Source: Klebsiella sp. RIT-PI-d
Lineage (GTDB): Bacteria > Pseudomonadota > Gammaproteobacteria > Enterobacterales > Enterobacteriaceae
DNA: 64,000 bases
Reading direction: 5' to 3'
NCBI RefSeq assembly: GCF_001187865.1
Contig: NZ_LGIT01000009.1
Coordinates: forward strand, 1,302,001-1,366,000
The translations under genes were made by a program, and so were the position numbers. The notes beneath the pieces are model-generated. The model saw only the letters and a list, made by a program, of their open reading frames with translations. It was not told where the DNA came from and did not search any database. Position 1 is the stretch's first letter; each line of letters begins with the position of its first letter. Below, piece after piece: positions 27,663 through 38,702 of the stretch.

Positions 27663-30041
27663 TTATTGTTTTAGTTCAGCCAGGCTCAACCAGGTCTGTA
27701 CAACAGTATCTGGATTAAGGGACAGGCTATCGATGCCCTCTTCCATTAACCAGGCGGCGAAGTCTTCATGATCGGACGGGCCTTGTCCGCAAATACCGAC
27801 ATATTTACCCTGCTTCTTCGCTGCCCGGATTGCCATAGAGAGTAGCGCTTTTACTGCCTCATTACGCTCATCAAACAATTCTGATACCACGCCGGAATCG
27901 CGATCCAGTCCCAGTGCCAGCTGCGTCATGTCATTTGAGCCGATGGAGAAACCGTCGAAATGCTCGAGGAACTGTTCAGCCAGCAGAGCATTAGAGGGAA
28001 TTTCGCACATCATGATGATCTTCAATCCCTGCTCACCGCGCTTTAATCCCTGACGCGCCAGCTCATCAATGACGGCTTTCGCCTGATCAACAGTTCGCAC
28101 AAATGGGATCATAATTTCGACGTTGGTTAACCCCATCTCATTACGCACCCGTTTGACGGCATCACATTCCAGCGCAAAGCAATCACGGAAACTGTCTGAG
28201 ACGTAGCGACCCGCGCCGCGGAAACCGAGCATCGGGTTTTCTTCTTCCGGCTCGTAGCGTTCACCGCCGACCAGATTCGCATACTCATTGGATTTAAAAT
28301 CAGACAGTCGAACAATAACCCGTTTCGGCCAGAATGCTGCACCGAGCGTCGCAATCCCCTCAGCAAGACGATCGACATAAAACGCTTTTGGCGAATCATA
28401 GCCTTTGATCATCTGCGTGATGTCGTTTTGCAGTTTCGGATCCTGATCGTCAAATTCCAGCAGCGCGCGAGGATGTACGCCAATCATGCGGTTGATAATA
28501 AACTCCAGTCTTGCCAGGCCAACGCCTTCATTGGGCAGACAGGCAAAATCAAACGCGCGATCCGGATTACCCACGTTCATCATGATTTTCAGCGGTAGAT
28601 CGGGCATCTTGTCAACGCTGGAACTTTTAACGCTAAAATCGAGCTTTTCTGCGTAGACATAGCCGGTATCACCTTCCGCACACGATACCGTAACATCTTC
28701 ATCCTCTTTAATGCGCTCAGTCGCATCACCGCAGCCGACCACTGCCGGAATGCCCAGCTCACGCGCAATGATTGCCGCATGACAGGTTCGTCCCCCGCGG
28801 TTGGTCACGATGGCAGCCGCTTTCTTCATGATCGGTTCCCAGTCCGGGTCGGTCATATCTGTAACCAGCACATCGCCCGGCTGAATACGGTTCATTTCGC
28901 TAATATCATGAATGACCTTCACTTTTCCGGCACCAATGCGATGTCCGATAGCGCGACCTTCAGCAATGATTTTTCCCTGCGCATGCAGGGTATAACGCTC
29001 CATTACCTGTCCGCGGGAGCGCACCGTCTCAGGACGCGCCTGGACAATAAATAATTTGCCAGTATGACCATCTTTCGCCCATTCAATATCCATAGGGCGG
29101 CCGTAGTGCTTCTCGATTTGCACTGCCTGCTTCGCCAGTTCCTGCACTTCGTCATTGGTAAGCGAAAATACATCACGTTGAGCCTGCGGAACGTCTTCAA
29201 TCGACACCTGTTTACCGTGCTCCTGGCTCGGCGCGTAGATCATACGGATTTTCTTTGAACCCATGGTACGGCGTACGATGGCCGGACGCCCTGCTGCCAG
29301 CGTCGGTTTATGGACGTAGAATTCATCCGGGTTTACCGCTCCCTGTACTACCATTTCGCCTAATCCCCAGGCAGAGGTAATAAAGACCACCTGATCGAAG
29401 CCAGATTCTGTGTCAATAGAGAACATGACACCAGAAGAGGCCAGGTCAGAGCGCACCATACGTTGTACGCCTGCTGAGAGTGCGACGCCGCGATGATCGT
29501 ATCCCTGATGAACGCGATAAGAGATAGCACGATCGTTAAACAGTGACGCGAAGACGTGCTTCACAGCCACCAGCACTGCATCATATCCTTGTACGTTCAG
29601 GAAGGTTTCCTGTTGTCCGGCAAATGACGCATCCGGCATGTCTTCCGCCGTTGCCGATGAACGGACGGCAAAAGAGGCTTCACTATCATCAGACGAAAGC
29701 TGGTCATAAGCTTCACGGATAGCATGTTCCAGCTCCCCCTGAAAAGGAGTATCGATGATCCACTGGCGGATCTGTGCACCGGCTTTGGCCAGCTCAGAGA
29801 CATCGTCAATGTCGGTTTCATCCAGCAACTCATATATACGCTGGTTAACGCCGCTTTGATCAAGAAACTGATTAAACGCGTCAGCAGTCGTGGCAAACCC
29901 GTTTGGAACAGATACGCCCACGGTAGCCAGGTTGGTAATCATTTCTCCCAGGGAGGCATTTTTGCCTCCGACTCTGTCTACATCATTCATGCCGAGTTGG
30001 TTGTACCAAAGCACCAGCGGTGACGAGCCATTGTTGGACAT
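27663..30041 (-). CDS. ppsA: Phosphoenolpyruvate synthase
   Basis: A 792-residue gluconeogenic enzyme making PEP, AMP and phosphate from pyruvate and ATP. It has the N-terminal ATP-grasp domain ([10 protein letters not shown]), the central phosphohistidine domain with the active His in [15 protein letters not shown] (the Thr two residues earlier is the site PpsR phosphorylates), and the C-terminal PEP-binding barrel ([13 protein letters not shown], active Cys in GICGQGPSD). It is divergent from its regulator ppsR and has a Cra box upstream. Confidence 0.98.
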   Translation of the reverse strand: MSNNGSSPLVLWYNQLGMNDVDRVGGKNASLGEMITNLATVGVSVPNGFATTADAFNQFLDQSGVNQRIYELLDETDIDDVSELAKAGAQIRQWIIDTPFQGELEHAIREAYDQLSSDDSEASFAVRSSATAEDMPDASFAGQQETFLNVQGYDAVLVAVKHVFASLFNDRAISYRVHQGYDHRGVALSAGVQRMVRSDLASSGVMFSIDTESGFDQVVFITSAWGLGEMVVQGAVNPDEFYVHKPTLAAGRPAIVRRTMGSKKIRMIYAPSQEHGKQVSIEDVPQAQRDVFSLTNDEVQELAKQAVQIEKHYGRPMDIEWAKDGHTGKLFIVQARPETVRSRGQVMERYTLHAQGKIIAEGRAIGHRIGAGKVKVIHDISEMNRIQPGDVLVTDMTDPDWEPIMKKAAAIVTNRGGRTCHAAIIARELGIPAVVGCGDATERIKEDEDVTVSCAEGDTGYVYAEKLDFSVKSSSVDKMPDLPLKIMMNVGNPDRAFDFACLPNEGVGLARLEFIINRMIGVHPRALLEFDDQDPKLQNDITQMIKGYDSPKAFYVDRLAEGIATLGAAFWPKRVIVRLSDFKSNEYANLVGGERYEPEEENPMLGFRGAGRYVSDSFRDCFALECDAVKRVRNEMGLTNVEIMIPFVRTVDQAKAVIDELARQGLKRGEQGLKIIMMCEIPSNALLAEQFLEHFDGFSIGSNDMTQLALGLDRDSGVVSELFDERNEAVKALLSMAIRAAKKQGKYVGICGQGPSDHEDFAAWLMEEGIDSLSLNPDTVVQTWLSLAELKQ

Positions 30042-30371
30042 CGATCAATCCTTTTATGATTTATGTGCAAGAGATAAAACTACTGATTCATCATTTATCC
30101 TGACATAGTTAGCCGATTAAAAAAAACGGTGAATCGTTCAAGCAAACTGCTTTTTTTATTTTTTAGGAGCGTTTACCTGATTTAGCTAACTTTATGATTC
30201 CGCCATATTTCCTTATCGACCAGCGGTCTATTCAGCTTCCTGAAAATGACTATGGCAGTTCATAAAAAGTAAAAACAACATTTCATTTTTTAAATTAAGA
30301 CAGCAAATGCTGAAATGTGTTTAACTCAATTTATTTCCTCTGCGGAGGTACAAATAACCGGGATGAATAAA
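30042..30371. other. ppsA-ppsR divergent control region
   Basis: About 330 AT-rich bases with the two divergent promoters and a Cra box. No other structure was recognised. Confidence 0.5.
30128..30143 (-). promoter_or_regulatory. Cra box upstream of ppsA
   Basis: GGTGAATCGTTCAAGC matches 13 of 16 Cra-consensus positions and resembles the E. coli ppsA site where Cra activates the gene. Confidence 0.8.
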
Positions 30372-31205
30372 ATGGATAATTCTGTCGATCGCCACGTTTT
30401 TTATATTTCTGATGGTACCGCTATCACAGCTGAGGTGCTGGGTCATGCGGTGATGTCACAATTTCCTGTAGCCATTAACAGCATCACGTTACCGTTTGTC
30501 GAAAGTGAGAGCCGGGCGCGGGCAGTAAAAGATCAGATTGACGCAATTTATCAGCAAACGGGTATTCGACCGCTGGTGTTCTACTCTATCGTCATTCCCG
30601 AAATCCGCATGATTATTTTGCAAAGTGAGGGATTCTGTCAGGATATTGTTCAGGCCCTGGTTGCCCCGTTACAGCAGGAGTTAAAACTCGATCCCACGCC
30701 GATCGCTCATCGTACACATGGATTGACCCCGGGGAACCTCACTAAATATGATGCGCGCATTGCCGCCATTGATTACACGCTGGCACATGACGACGGTATT
30801 TCCTTGCGTAATCTTGATCAGGCGCAGGTGATCCTGCTTGGCGTTTCACGCTGCGGTAAAACCCCCACGAGTCTTTATCTGGCGATGCAATTTGGCGTGC
30901 GCGCTGCTAACTACCCCTTTATCGCTGATGACATGGATAATCTTGTCCTGCCTGCGGCGCTTAAACCTCTGCAGCCTAAACTGTTTGGATTGACCATTCA
31001 TCCCGAGCGGCTTGCGGCCATACGTGAGGAGCGCCGTGAAAATAGCCGTTATGCCTCAATGCGCCAGTGCCGAATGGAAGTGGCCGAGGTTGAAGCGCTT
31101 TATCGCAAGAATCATATTCCTTTTCTCAATAGTACCAACTTCTCGGTAGAAGAAATGGCGACCAAAATTCTCGATATCATGGGATTGAGCCGCCGCATGT
31201 ACTAA
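30372..31205 (+). CDS. ppsR: PEP synthase regulatory kinase/phosphorylase
   Basis: A 277-residue bifunctional DUF299-family enzyme (formerly YdiA). It inactivates PEP synthase by ADP-dependent phosphorylation of a Thr and reactivates it with phosphate. The P-loop [11 protein letters not shown] is clear, and [17 protein letters not shown] opens the protein as in E. coli. Of several upstream ATGs, 30372 gives the family length. Its stop codon lies inside the aroH TrpR operator. Confidence 0.95.
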   Translation: MDNSVDRHVFYISDGTAITAEVLGHAVMSQFPVAINSITLPFVESESRARAVKDQIDAIYQQTGIRPLVFYSIVIPEIRMIILQSEGFCQDIVQALVAPLQQELKLDPTPIAHRTHGLTPGNLTKYDARIAAIDYTLAHDDGISLRNLDQAQVILLGVSRCGKTPTSLYLAMQFGVRAANYPFIADDMDNLVLPAALKPLQPKLFGLTIHPERLAAIREERRENSRYASMRQCRMEVAEVEALYRKNHIPFLNSTNFSVEEMATKILDIMGLSRRMY

Positions 31206-31216
31206 TGAACTAGTAC
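31199..31216. promoter_or_regulatory. TrpR operator of aroH
   Basis: GTACTAATGAACTAGTAC is an 18-bp near-palindrome matching the Trp repressor operator (GTACTAGTTAACTAGTAC). It overlaps the stop codon of ppsR and precedes aroH by about 145 bases. Confidence 0.85.
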
Positions 31217-31359
31217 AAAAATAAAAAATCGTTTATCATCTGTCATCTGAATAGACGCGTAACACGGCCTGCACTTGAAATCGACAGGGATTGGTTTATC
31301 GTGATGCGCATCACTTCCCGGCAACGTTGTCGTTGAAGCCTAATTTTTTGAGACACCTG

Positions 31360-32406
31360 ATGAATAAGACAGATGAACTGCGCACCGCGCAGATCGGCAG
31401 CCTGGTAACGCCTGCGGAGCTGGCGTTACGTTATCCCGTTACGCCGGATGTGGTCAGCCACGTCACCGCGTCGCGCCGCAATATCGAGAAAATTCTTAAT
31501 GGGGAAGATCGCCGCCTGCTGGTTGTGATGGGTCCATGTTCTATTCACGATCTGGACGCGGCTATGGAATACGCACGTCGTCTCCAGCCGATGCGCGAAA
31601 AGTACCAGGGGCGGCTGGAAATCGTCATGCGCACGTACTTTGAAAAACCCCGGACGGTAGTGGGCTGGAAAGGATTGATTTCCGATCCGGATCTTAATGG
31701 CAGCTATCGCGTTAATCATGGCATTGAGCTGGCACGTAAGCTGTTATTGCAGGTTAACGAGCTGGGCGTTCCCACCGCAACCGAATTTCTGGATATGGTG
31801 ACCGGTCAGTTCATCGCCGATTTGATTAGCTGGGGGGCCATTGGCGCACGTACGACTGAGAGCCAGATCCATCGCGAAATGGCCTCGGCGCTCTCCTGTC
31901 CGGTCGGCTTTAAAAACGGAACGGACGGTAACACGCGTATTGCTGTAGATGCTATCCGTGCCGCTCGCGCCAGCCATATGTTTCTTTCGCCGGACAAAAA
32001 CGGCCAGATGACCATTTATCAGACCAGCGGCAATCCTTACGGTCACATCATCATGCGCGGGGGTAAAAAACCGAATTACCATGCAGACGATATTGCCGCA
32101 GCCTGCGATACGCTGCATGAATTCGATTTACCGGAACAATTAGTGGTTGACTTCAGTCACGGCAACTGCCAGAAACAGCATCGTCGCCAGCTGGATGTCT
32201 GTGATGATATCTGCCAGCAGATCCGTAATGGATCAACGGCCATTGCCGGGATCATGGCAGAAAGTTTCCTGCGCGAAGGCACACAAAAGATTGTCGCTGG
32301 ACAGCCACTGATTTACGGTCAGTCAATCACCGACCCCTGTCTGGGCTGGGAAGACAGTGAGCGGCTGCTTGAGAAACTGGCAAGCGCAGTAGACAGTCGT
32401 TTTTAA
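31360..32406 (+). CDS. aroH: Trp-sensitive DAHP synthase
   Basis: A 348-residue type I DAHP synthase, the first step of the shikimate pathway (PEP plus erythrose 4-phosphate), inhibited by tryptophan. VVMGPCSIHD holds the metal-ligand Cys, and the PEP/metal motifs RTTESQIHREMASAL and DFSHGNCQK follow. The ATG at 31360 gives the E. coli length. A TrpR operator upstream supports repression by tryptophan. ppsA, which makes PEP, lies nearby. Confidence 0.96.
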   Translation: MNKTDELRTAQIGSLVTPAELALRYPVTPDVVSHVTASRRNIEKILNGEDRRLLVVMGPCSIHDLDAAMEYARRLQPMREKYQGRLEIVMRTYFEKPRTVVGWKGLISDPDLNGSYRVNHGIELARKLLLQVNELGVPTATEFLDMVTGQFIADLISWGAIGARTTESQIHREMASALSCPVGFKNGTDGNTRIAVDAIRAARASHMFLSPDKNGQMTIYQTSGNPYGHIIMRGGKKPNYHADDIAAACDTLHEFDLPEQLVVDFSHGNCQKQHRRQLDVCDDICQQIRNGSTAIAGIMAESFLREGTQKIVAGQPLIYGQSITDPCLGWEDSERLLEKLASAVDSRF

Positions 32407-32415
32407 GTTTTCAGG

Positions 32416-32443
32416 TAACGCCATCCACAGGATGGCGTTTTTT
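32416..32443 (+). terminator. aroH terminator
   Basis: AACGCCATCC and GGATGGCGTT stem with an ACA loop and six T. Confidence 0.92.
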
Positions 32444-32491
32444 CAGGATTGGGTATCCAGATAAATGGTAGTTGTTACCACTTCATATATT

Positions 32492-32511
32492 TATGATAAT
32501 GATTATCACTA
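32492..32511. promoter_or_regulatory. Fur box of hemP
   Basis: TATGATAATGATTATCACTA matches the Fur consensus closely and lies 31 bases before the hemP start. Confidence 0.88.
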
Positions 32512-32541
32512 CGTTATTGATACTCATTTTATAAAGCCGTT

Positions 32542-32721
32542 ATGTCATCGACTAAATCTGCAGAAACCAGTACACCTCATGCACCATACCCTGCCCCGAA
32601 CGATCGACGCATCAACAGTGAAGCCCTGTTAGGTGCCGAAGGTCGGGTGATTATTGAACATAATGGCCAGCAATATCTGTTACGCCAGACTCTGGCCGGT
32701 AAGCTGATCCTCACCAAGTAG
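32542..32721 (+). CDS. hemP: Hemin uptake protein HemP (YdiE)
   Basis: A 59-residue HemP-family protein. The conserved C-terminal half reads [20 protein letters not shown] and ends [15 protein letters not shown]. coli YdiE is 63 residues. In other bacteria HemP acts as a regulator or accessory factor in haem uptake; the E. coli role is unclear. The Fur box directly upstream fits iron repression. It converges on selO with five bases between stops. Confidence 0.9.
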   Translation: MSSTKSAETSTPHAPYPAPNDRRINSEALLGAEGRVIIEHNGQQYLLRQTLAGKLILTK

Positions 32722-32726
32722 AGTAA

Positions 32727-34169
32727 CTAGCTTGAACAGCTCACCTCAAGCCCCTTACCCCATTCAGGCGGACGTCGGGAATAATCATCGTCCCGTTCAC
32801 GAAACGGTTCACGCAGCACACGGTGTAATTGTTCCAGTTCGCTCATATCGCCCTGTTCCGCACGTTCAATAGCACGTTGTGCCAGCCAGTTACGTAAAAT
32901 GACGCAGGGATTGACGTTTTGCATGGCGTACTGGCGAGTGTGATCATCAACCTGTTCCATCTGTAGTCGCGCACGATAATCTACAAACCAGTTATCGAAA
33001 GCCTCACGATCGATAAATTCATCACGCAGCGGTGAATCCGCGCTGTGTTGATTTGTCTGGCTAAGCATCCTGAAGGTCCGGGTGTAGTCGCTACTCTCGC
33101 GCGCCATTAGCGCAAAAAGTGCATTCAATAACTCGTTATCCGCTTTCTGTTGCGTAAACAGCCCCAGCTTTTGGCGCATTTTCAGCCCATATTCAGTCAG
33201 TAATACCTGCTGATAGTGATCAAGGGTGTTATTAAGTGTATCGGCATCTATAAATGATGAAAACGTCTGTGCCAGCCGCTGCAAATTCCATAATCCGACC
33301 GCGGGCTGGTTATCAAAGCTATAGCGTCCCTGGTAATCAGAATGATTACAGATGAACCCGGGCTGATAATCATCAAGAAAACCATAGGGACCATAATCCA
33401 TGGTAAGCCCGAGAATCGACATGTTATCGGTGTTCATGACGCCGTGTGCAAAACCTGTTGCCTGCCAGCGGGCGATCATTCGCGCGGTACGCTCAACCAC
33501 GTCGCGGAACCACAATGCATACTTAGCATCATCGTGTTGCAGATGCGGCCAGTGATAGCGAATGACATAATCTGCCAGCTGACGCACTTTCTCCGGCTCG
33601 CGACGATAATAAAAATGCTCAAAATGACCAAAGCGAACGTGGCTTTCAGCAATACGCATTAACATTGCGCCATGCTCAATAGTTTCACGCTGCACGGGAG
33701 TGTCGCTGGTGGTTATCGATAGCGCGCGCGTCCCCGGGATGCCAAGCCAGTGCATCGCTTCCGAAGCCAGACTTTCACGGATTGTCGAGCGCAGAACCGC
33801 TCTGCCATCGCCCATCCGGGAATAAGGCGTTTTTCCGGCGCCTTTCAGGTGCCAGTCGACTTTTCGGCCATCGCTAAGTTGTTGCTCACCCAGCAGGATG
33901 CCGCGACCGTCACCAAGTTGACCGGCCCAGACGCCAAACTGATGACCGCTGTAGACCTGAGCGAGGGGCGACATCCCCGGCAGCAGTACTTCTCCGCCCC
34001 AGACGCCAGCGCCATGCTGTGGGTGAAATAATTCATCGGCAATACCCAGTTCCTGTGCAAGCTCCGCGTTATGCCAAATTACCCGGGCATTTTGTAAAGG
34101 CACGGGATCGCGCGATGTGTAAAACCCAGGTAGTTCGTCGCGCCAGCTATTAATAAAAGACAGGTTCAT
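32727..34169 (-). CDS. selO: Protein AMPylase SelO (YdiU)
   Basis: A 480-residue pseudokinase that transfers AMP to Ser/Thr/Tyr of client proteins, linked to redox and stress control. It has the Gly-rich [14 protein letters not shown], the [21 protein letters not shown] motif and the inverted catalytic [18 protein letters not shown] motifs. In many organisms a selenocysteine lies near the C-terminus; here the tail is EVSCSS, with ordinary Cys as in E. coli. The start at 34169 follows an AGGAGG site. Confidence 0.94.
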   Translation of the reverse strand: MNLSFINSWRDELPGFYTSRDPVPLQNARVIWHNAELAQELGIADELFHPQHGAGVWGGEVLLPGMSPLAQVYSGHQFGVWAGQLGDGRGILLGEQQLSDGRKVDWHLKGAGKTPYSRMGDGRAVLRSTIRESLASEAMHWLGIPGTRALSITTSDTPVQRETIEHGAMLMRIAESHVRFGHFEHFYYRREPEKVRQLADYVIRYHWPHLQHDDAKYALWFRDVVERTARMIARWQATGFAHGVMNTDNMSILGLTMDYGPYGFLDDYQPGFICNHSDYQGRYSFDNQPAVGLWNLQRLAQTFSSFIDADTLNNTLDHYQQVLLTEYGLKMRQKLGLFTQQKADNELLNALFALMARESSDYTRTFRMLSQTNQHSADSPLRDEFIDREAFDNWFVDYRARLQMEQVDDHTRQYAMQNVNPCVILRNWLAQRAIERAEQGDMSELEQLHRVLREPFRERDDDYSRRPPEWGKGLEVSCSS

Positions 34170-34231
34170 AAATCCTCCTGTCTGTAAGTGTAGTGCCTTA
34201 TACCCCACTGTAACACGGACCGTTAGCAGGG

Positions 34232-34945
34232 TTATCGCTGAACCAGCGAGGTAACACTGTCTTTATCGATCGCCGGCCAGAGAGCGCCCTGCATTGCACT
34301 GAAAGGAAAAGAAATTGCGCGCTGGTATATTATTTCGTTATCTATTCCGCCAATCATCACCGATGTGCAAAAAGGACTTATCTGCGCAAATAGTGCGCGT
34401 ATAAAAGGCTCAAACATAATCCCGGATAATTGCCGATGAACGAAGTTTTTATCAAGTGCGACACGCTTAAATAGTCCGGCGAATACAGCATGAGTAGTTG
34501 TATCTCCTGCACCAAAATTGGCAAGGACTAATGGATATCTCTTTGCCAGTAAAACCAGTGGATGACTTTCTGTTAATGCATTTAATCCTGGATAATTCTC
34601 ATTTAATGTTAACTCAAGGAAAGGGAATTTTTCTATTCGGGAAGCCAGTTGGGTGTTTACCAGCAGCATTTCAACAATAGCCGGGGTGACAGAAATCCAG
34701 GCGAGTAATTGCTGTTGAATGAAAAATATCTGACATGTTTCAAGCAGTGCCAGCTTCTCCAGAAAGAGAGATAACTCCTGCTCAGCGCTAAGATGAGGCA
34801 ATACAAGCTCTACCGGTATCCGCACATCCGCTCTTACCGCCGAAAAGTTTGCAATGACTTCAAGTCCTGTCAGCTCTCCGGTGCTATTTCGGGCAGGGAG
34901 AAATAATAAATCGGAACGATAATCGTTATCCAGAGAAACTCTCAT
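34232..34945 (-). CDS. rflP: Anti-FlhDC factor RflP, degenerate EAL protein (YdiV)
   Basis: A 237-residue EAL-like protein the same length as E. coli YdiV. It lacks a working phosphodiesterase site: the EAL position reads LEVIANF. In E. coli and Salmonella the protein binds FlhD, blocks FlhD4C2 and sends it to ClpXP, lowering motility when nutrients are poor. The C-terminal [15 protein letters not shown] to LVQR region matches. It is 62 bases before selO on the same strand. Confidence 0.9.
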   Translation of the reverse strand: MRVSLDNDYRSDLLFLPARNSTGELTGLEVIANFSAVRADVRIPVELVLPHLSAEQELSLFLEKLALLETCQIFFIQQQLLAWISVTPAIVEMLLVNTQLASRIEKFPFLELTLNENYPGLNALTESHPLVLLAKRYPLVLANFGAGDTTTHAVFAGLFKRVALDKNFVHRQLSGIMFEPFIRALFAQISPFCTSVMIGGIDNEIIYQRAISFPFSAMQGALWPAIDKDSVTSLVQR

Positions 34946-35261
34946 TGTGCTAACCCCTCATTAAGGGCAAGAACAGGCTTTTTGAAATGATCGGTGAAGT
35001 ATTTCAACCAAATGATTTTTAAAAAACAGTATTGCATAATGCCCATTTTCATTGCGGATGTCCCTACCCTTGAGACTCAGTGTAATCTATATCAGATAAG
35101 TTATACAATTACAGGTCGTTGCAGAAACCTCTGATTTCAGCAAAGCGCTATGTATGATGTAATGTTTACACCATTACTTAGCAGGCTCTCTTTTTTTCGA
35201 TACGGTCATTCAAAATGACCAGACACTTATAAATAGAAGATTAAAGAGGGGTAAGTTCGCA

Positions 35262-35357
35262 ATGTTCCAGATAAAGAAAATTTTTGAAATCAGAAAGGTA
35301 ATAATACGAGCAGATCTATTTGGTAAATTTGAGTTAAATCATTTTTTATTGTATTGA
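35262..35357 (+). CDS. Possible small basic protein, 31 residues
   Basis: An ORF on the plus strand starting MFQIKKIFEIRKVIIRADLF, rich in Lys, Arg, Ile and Phe. GAGGGG lies about ten bases before the ATG, a palindrome (35204-35220) precedes it and a stable hairpin follows at once. I do not recognise it. In AT-rich DNA such an ORF can arise by chance. Confidence 0.25.
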   Translation: MFQIKKIFEIRKVIIRADLFGKFELNHFLLY

Positions 35358-35358
35358 A

Positions 35359-35381
35359 AGGAAACCGCAGTCAGCGGTTTC
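35359..35381. terminator. Hairpin next to the nlpC stop
   Basis: GGAAACCGC and GCGGTTTCC form a perfect 9-bp stem with an AGTCA loop. It lies just beyond the nlpC stop on the minus strand; T-runs are weak on both sides. Confidence 0.6.
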
Positions 35382-35386
35382 CTGCA

Positions 35387-35851
35387 CTATATGCGACGGG
35401 CCTGCCAAAAATTTTTACGCCAGTAGACATTATCCAGCGATGAGCGCATCACGCCACGACTGGTGGAAGCATGGATAAAGGTGTTGCCAGTGTCGTAAAT
35501 ACCCACATGCAAGCCACTTTCACCTGAGCCAGTTTTGAAAAAAACCAGATCTCCGGGAAGCAGATCGTCTTTATCGATCTTTGCGCCCACGTTAGCCAGC
35601 TGCCGTGTTTCGCGCGGAACTTTAAGGGCGAATTTGTCCCGGTACGTCATTAGCACAAACCCAGAGCAGTCAATACCGCGGCGGCTCATTCCTCCGTAGC
35701 GATAAGGCGTACCACGCCAGGCGTGAAGCTGCTCATTGAGATTAGCAACGACAACAATGGAGTCCGCAAGTCGCGGATTAGGCGGCGGCGCCCGGTGGGA
35801 GCTACACCCTGCTAAAAAAAGTGCCATGAGTAAAATAAACCAGCAACGCAT
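35387..35851 (-). CDS. nlpC: NlpC/P60 family lipoprotein NlpC
   Basis: A 154-residue probable murein endopeptidase. The signal peptide ends in a lipobox (LFLAGC), so it is probably a lipoprotein. The NlpC/P60 triad is visible: Cys in GIDCSGFVLMTY, His in GLHVGIYDTG and a further polar residue in FIHAST. It lies downstream of btuD, as in E. coli. Confidence 0.93.
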   Translation of the reverse strand: MRCWFILLMALFLAGCSSHRAPPPNPRLADSIVVVANLNEQLHAWRGTPYRYGGMSRRGIDCSGFVLMTYRDKFALKVPRETRQLANVGAKIDKDDLLPGDLVFFKTGSGESGLHVGIYDTGNTFIHASTSRGVMRSSLDNVYWRKNFWQARRI

Positions 35852-35930
35852 GTCCGTGCGAACCCTCTACACTTTAAATGACGAAATAATTTACCCTGTT
35901 AATTATCTGACTGGCAAGGGACCATTCGTA

Positions 35931-36680
35931 CTAGCTCTCAGAAAGCAGAACAGAATGCCCTTCAACGTCCAGACGACGAAAAGGGATACCATAAGCGGCT
36001 TGCAGCCCGGCAGGCGTCAGCGCATTATCAGCAGTGCCCGAAGCAATCAATTTCCCCGCACATAATAACCAGACCTGATGGGCATGGCGCAACGTGTGAT
36101 TGAGATCGTGACTGCTCATTACAATAGCAATCCCGGACTGACACAGATCGTTAAGCACGCCGTCCAGCGCGGATTGCTGTGCCACATCGAGGCTGGCCAT
36201 CGGTTCATCGAGTAATAATAGCTGCCCCCGGGGATTCACGCCGGGATGAATTTGTAAAATCACGGCGCTAAGCCTGACTCGCTGCCATTCCCCGCCTGAA
36301 AGCTGATTAACCTGACGGCTTAATTTGTCACCCAGTCTCAGTTTTTCTGCAATTTCATCAACGCGTTGCCCCTGATGTGTTGCAGGCAGATGTAGCTTCA
36401 GATAATGCCATACCGGCATAGCAAAAGGCGGCGTTTGTTGCTGAGGGAGAAAAGCGCGGTGCCGCGCCAGCGCGGTTGCAGACCACTGTTCCAGAGGCCG
36501 GTCGTTAAATAATACGCGGCCCGCCCCTGCGCTGAGACCGGCAATGCGCGTGAGTAACGTGCTTTTACCGGCTCCGTTAGGGCCAACCAGATGAATCATC
36601 TCACCGGCCCTGACGATAGCAGAGAGCGGTTCTAACCGCCCGGCTTGTGCAACATCGCACAGCCTCACGCATGTTGACAT
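35931..36680 (-). CDS. btuD: Vitamin B12 ABC importer ATPase BtuD
   Basis: A 249-residue ATPase of the BtuCDF cobalamin importer. It has Walker [10 protein letters not shown], the signature [10 protein letters not shown] and Walker [13 protein letters not shown]. Its ATG shares a base with the btuE stop (TAATG), so the two are coupled. Confidence 0.96.
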   Translation of the reverse strand: MSTCVRLCDVAQAGRLEPLSAIVRAGEMIHLVGPNGAGKSTLLTRIAGLSAGAGRVLFNDRPLEQWSATALARHRAFLPQQQTPPFAMPVWHYLKLHLPATHQGQRVDEIAEKLRLGDKLSRQVNQLSGGEWQRVRLSAVILQIHPGVNPRGQLLLLDEPMASLDVAQQSALDGVLNDLCQSGIAIVMSSHDLNHTLRHAHQVWLLCAGKLIASGTADNALTPAGLQAAYGIPFRRLDVEGHSVLLSES

Positions 36681-37231
36681 TATTTTGCTAATGCCAGTTT
36701 AATCGCTTCCATCAGAATCGGATCTTCTGGCTGCATGTCCGGTGAGAAACGCTGCACCACCTGGCCGTCACGTCCGATGAGGAATTTTTCAAAATTCCAC
36801 AGGATATCGTCCGGATAGAGCGGCGCACGATCTTTACTCGCCAGACGTTCATAAAATCCGCTGCTTTCAGGCGCTACGGCGGTCGGTGCAGCCGCGATCA
36901 GTTTTTGATACAGAGGATGACGGTACTCACCGTTAACGTCGATTTTGCTGAACATCGGGAACGTCACGCCCCACGTCGTGCTACAGAACGTTTTAATCTC
37001 TTCATCGCTACCCGGCTCCTGGCCGAGAAACTGGTTGCACGGGAAACCCAGCACCTTAAAGCCGTCTTTTGCCCATGCCTTATGAATATTCTCCAGCCCT
37101 TCATATTGTGGCGTCAATCCGCATTTCGAAGCGACATTCACAATCAGTAAGACATCGCCCTGATACTGTTCAAGCGTGGTGTTTTCCCCGTCAATGGTCA
37201 TCACAGTTGTGTTCAGAATGTCATGTTGCAT
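36680..37231 (-). CDS. btuE: Glutathione peroxidase-like BtuE
   Basis: A 183-residue thioredoxin/glutathione peroxidase. The peroxidatic Cys is in [12 protein letters not shown], and the Gln (FPCNQF) and Trp (LWNFEKF) of the active site are present. Despite its place in the btu operon it is not needed for B12 import in E. coli and instead answers oxidative stress. Confidence 0.94.
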   Translation of the reverse strand: MQHDILNTTVMTIDGENTTLEQYQGDVLLIVNVASKCGLTPQYEGLENIHKAWAKDGFKVLGFPCNQFLGQEPGSDEEIKTFCSTTWGVTFPMFSKIDVNGEYRHPLYQKLIAAAPTAVAPESSGFYERLASKDRAPLYPDDILWNFEKFLIGRDGQVVQRFSPDMQPEDPILMEAIKLALAK

Positions 37232-37260
37232 AGCGTCCCCTTAGTTGATTTTACCGGGTC

Positions 37261-38241
37261 TTATCGCCCGGCCTTTAATAATAGCCAGATAAAAACAGGT
37301 GCGCCTAGCGTGGCTGTTACCACACCAATCGGTAATTCTGCCGACGGCAGCGCCAGTCTGGCAATGATATCAGCCAGCGTTAGCGCTATTGCGCCTGCCA
37401 GCGCGCTGGCAGGCAGTAATACACGATGATCGGTCAGGCCGCATAAGCGTAAAATATGCGGGATCACCAGGCCAATAAAGCCGATAGCGCCCGCAAGCGC
37501 CACGCTGACGCCGACCAGCCAGCCGGTTGCTACCACCAGCAAGTTGCGCCATAACGCCAGTGACAGACCTAATTGTCGGGCGGAGATTTCGCCCAGCGCC
37601 AGCAAATTGAGCACCGTTGACTGGCAGCAAACCCATACCATAACCGGTAATAATGCGATCATCAGCCAGCTCTGTTGCCAGTCAACGCCGCCAAATCCAC
37701 CCATCATCCAGTACATCAGTTGTCGCAGGTCAAACGAGGTCGAGAAATAGATGGCCCAGGTCATCAGAGCGCTACAGATAATCCCCAGTGCCACGCCCGC
37801 GAGTAATAAACGACTGCTGGAGAGATGACGGCGGGCAAATCGCAATAATATGAGCGTGATGACAAGCGCTCCGGCGATAGCACAAAGTCCCAACGACCAT
37901 TGTGCCAGGCTTCCCTGTCCGATCATGACCGCGGCGATCAGTCCTACACCAGCTCCGTTTGAGACGCCGAGTAACCCCGGCTCTGCCAGCGGATTTTCAA
38001 ATAATGCCTGCATAACGGTGCCGGTAATCGCCAGGGCAGCCCCTACCAGCACCACCGCCAGCGTTCGGGGCAGCCGAATTTGCCAGACGAAAAGATGCCC
38101 CTGGGGGGTGGCCCACGACGCCGGGCTTATCCACTGCTCTCCTGAGCTGATCCCAAGCACGATGAGCAGCAACAACGTTAGCGTCAGGCCGATAAGCCAG
38201 CATCGGTTACGCCGCTGGAGCTGTTGTTCCTGGACGAGCAT
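37261..38241 (-). CDS. btuC: Vitamin B12 ABC importer permease BtuC
   Basis: A 326-residue FecCD-family permease with about ten membrane spans. It dimerises and works with two BtuD. Its coupling region ([16 protein letters not shown]) and Gly-rich loops match E. coli BtuC in position and length. It is the first gene of btuCED. Confidence 0.95.
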   Translation of the reverse strand: MLVQEQQLQRRNRCWLIGLTLTLLLLIVLGISSGEQWISPASWATPQGHLFVWQIRLPRTLAVVLVGAALAITGTVMQALFENPLAEPGLLGVSNGAGVGLIAAVMIGQGSLAQWSLGLCAIAGALVITLILLRFARRHLSSSRLLLAGVALGIICSALMTWAIYFSTSFDLRQLMYWMMGGFGGVDWQQSWLMIALLPVMVWVCCQSTVLNLLALGEISARQLGLSLALWRNLLVVATGWLVGVSVALAGAIGFIGLVIPHILRLCGLTDHRVLLPASALAGAIALTLADIIARLALPSAELPIGVVTATLGAPVFIWLLLKAGR

Positions 38242-38360
38242 ATAAACCTCTCCCTGACCTGACGCAGCCGTCAGCGCGTAAAGCTCTCTCCCGGTACAGG
38301 GAGTAAACGACTGAAATTATCTTATACATAACTCTACTTATCTGACCGTCCAGCATAAGA

Positions 38361-38387
38361 AAAAAGGCCGCAAAAGCGGCCTTTTTA
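38361..38387 (-). terminator. ihfA operon terminator
   Basis: AAAAAGGCCGC and GCGGCCTTTTT stem around AAAA, with T-runs read in either direction. Confidence 0.92.
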
Positions 38388-38398
38388 ATTAGTTCAGA

Positions 38399-38698
38399 TT
38401 ACTCTGCTTTGGGCGAAGCGTTTTCGACACGGCTTTTTAACTTCTGACCGGGTCTGAACGTCACTACGCGCCGGGCTGTAATGGGAATATCTTCACCCGT
38501 TTTTGGGTTACGTCCCGGGCGTTGATTTTTATCACGCAAATCAAAGTTACCAAAACCGGACAGTTTTACCTGCTCACCATTTTCCAGAGCGCGACGGATC
38601 TCTTCGAAAAATAGCTCAACCAGTTCCTTGGCATCCCGTTTGCTAAGCCCAAGCTTATCAAACAGATATTCTGACATTTCAGCTTTCGTAAGCGCCAT
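38399..38698 (-). CDS. ihfA: Integration host factor subunit alpha
   Basis: A 99-residue HU/IHF-family protein that bends DNA sharply as a heterodimer with IhfB. The conserved [21 protein letters not shown] arm includes the Pro that intercalates into DNA. It starts four bases after pheT, so it is the last gene of pheMST-ihfA. Confidence 0.98.
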   Translation of the reverse strand: MALTKAEMSEYLFDKLGLSKRDAKELVELFFEEIRRALENGEQVKLSGFGNFDLRDKNQRPGRNPKTGEDIPITARRVVTFRPGQKLKSRVENASPKAE

Positions 38699-38702
38699 AG
38701 GT

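Larger units (their letters stand above)
34946..35386. other. rflP-nlpC intergenic region
   Basis: About 440 very AT-rich bases. It holds a hairpin GGTCATT-CAA-AATGACC at 35204-35220, a possible 31-codon ORF at 35262-35357 and a hairpin at 35359-35381 facing nlpC. The rflP promoter must lie at its left end. Confidence 0.5.
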
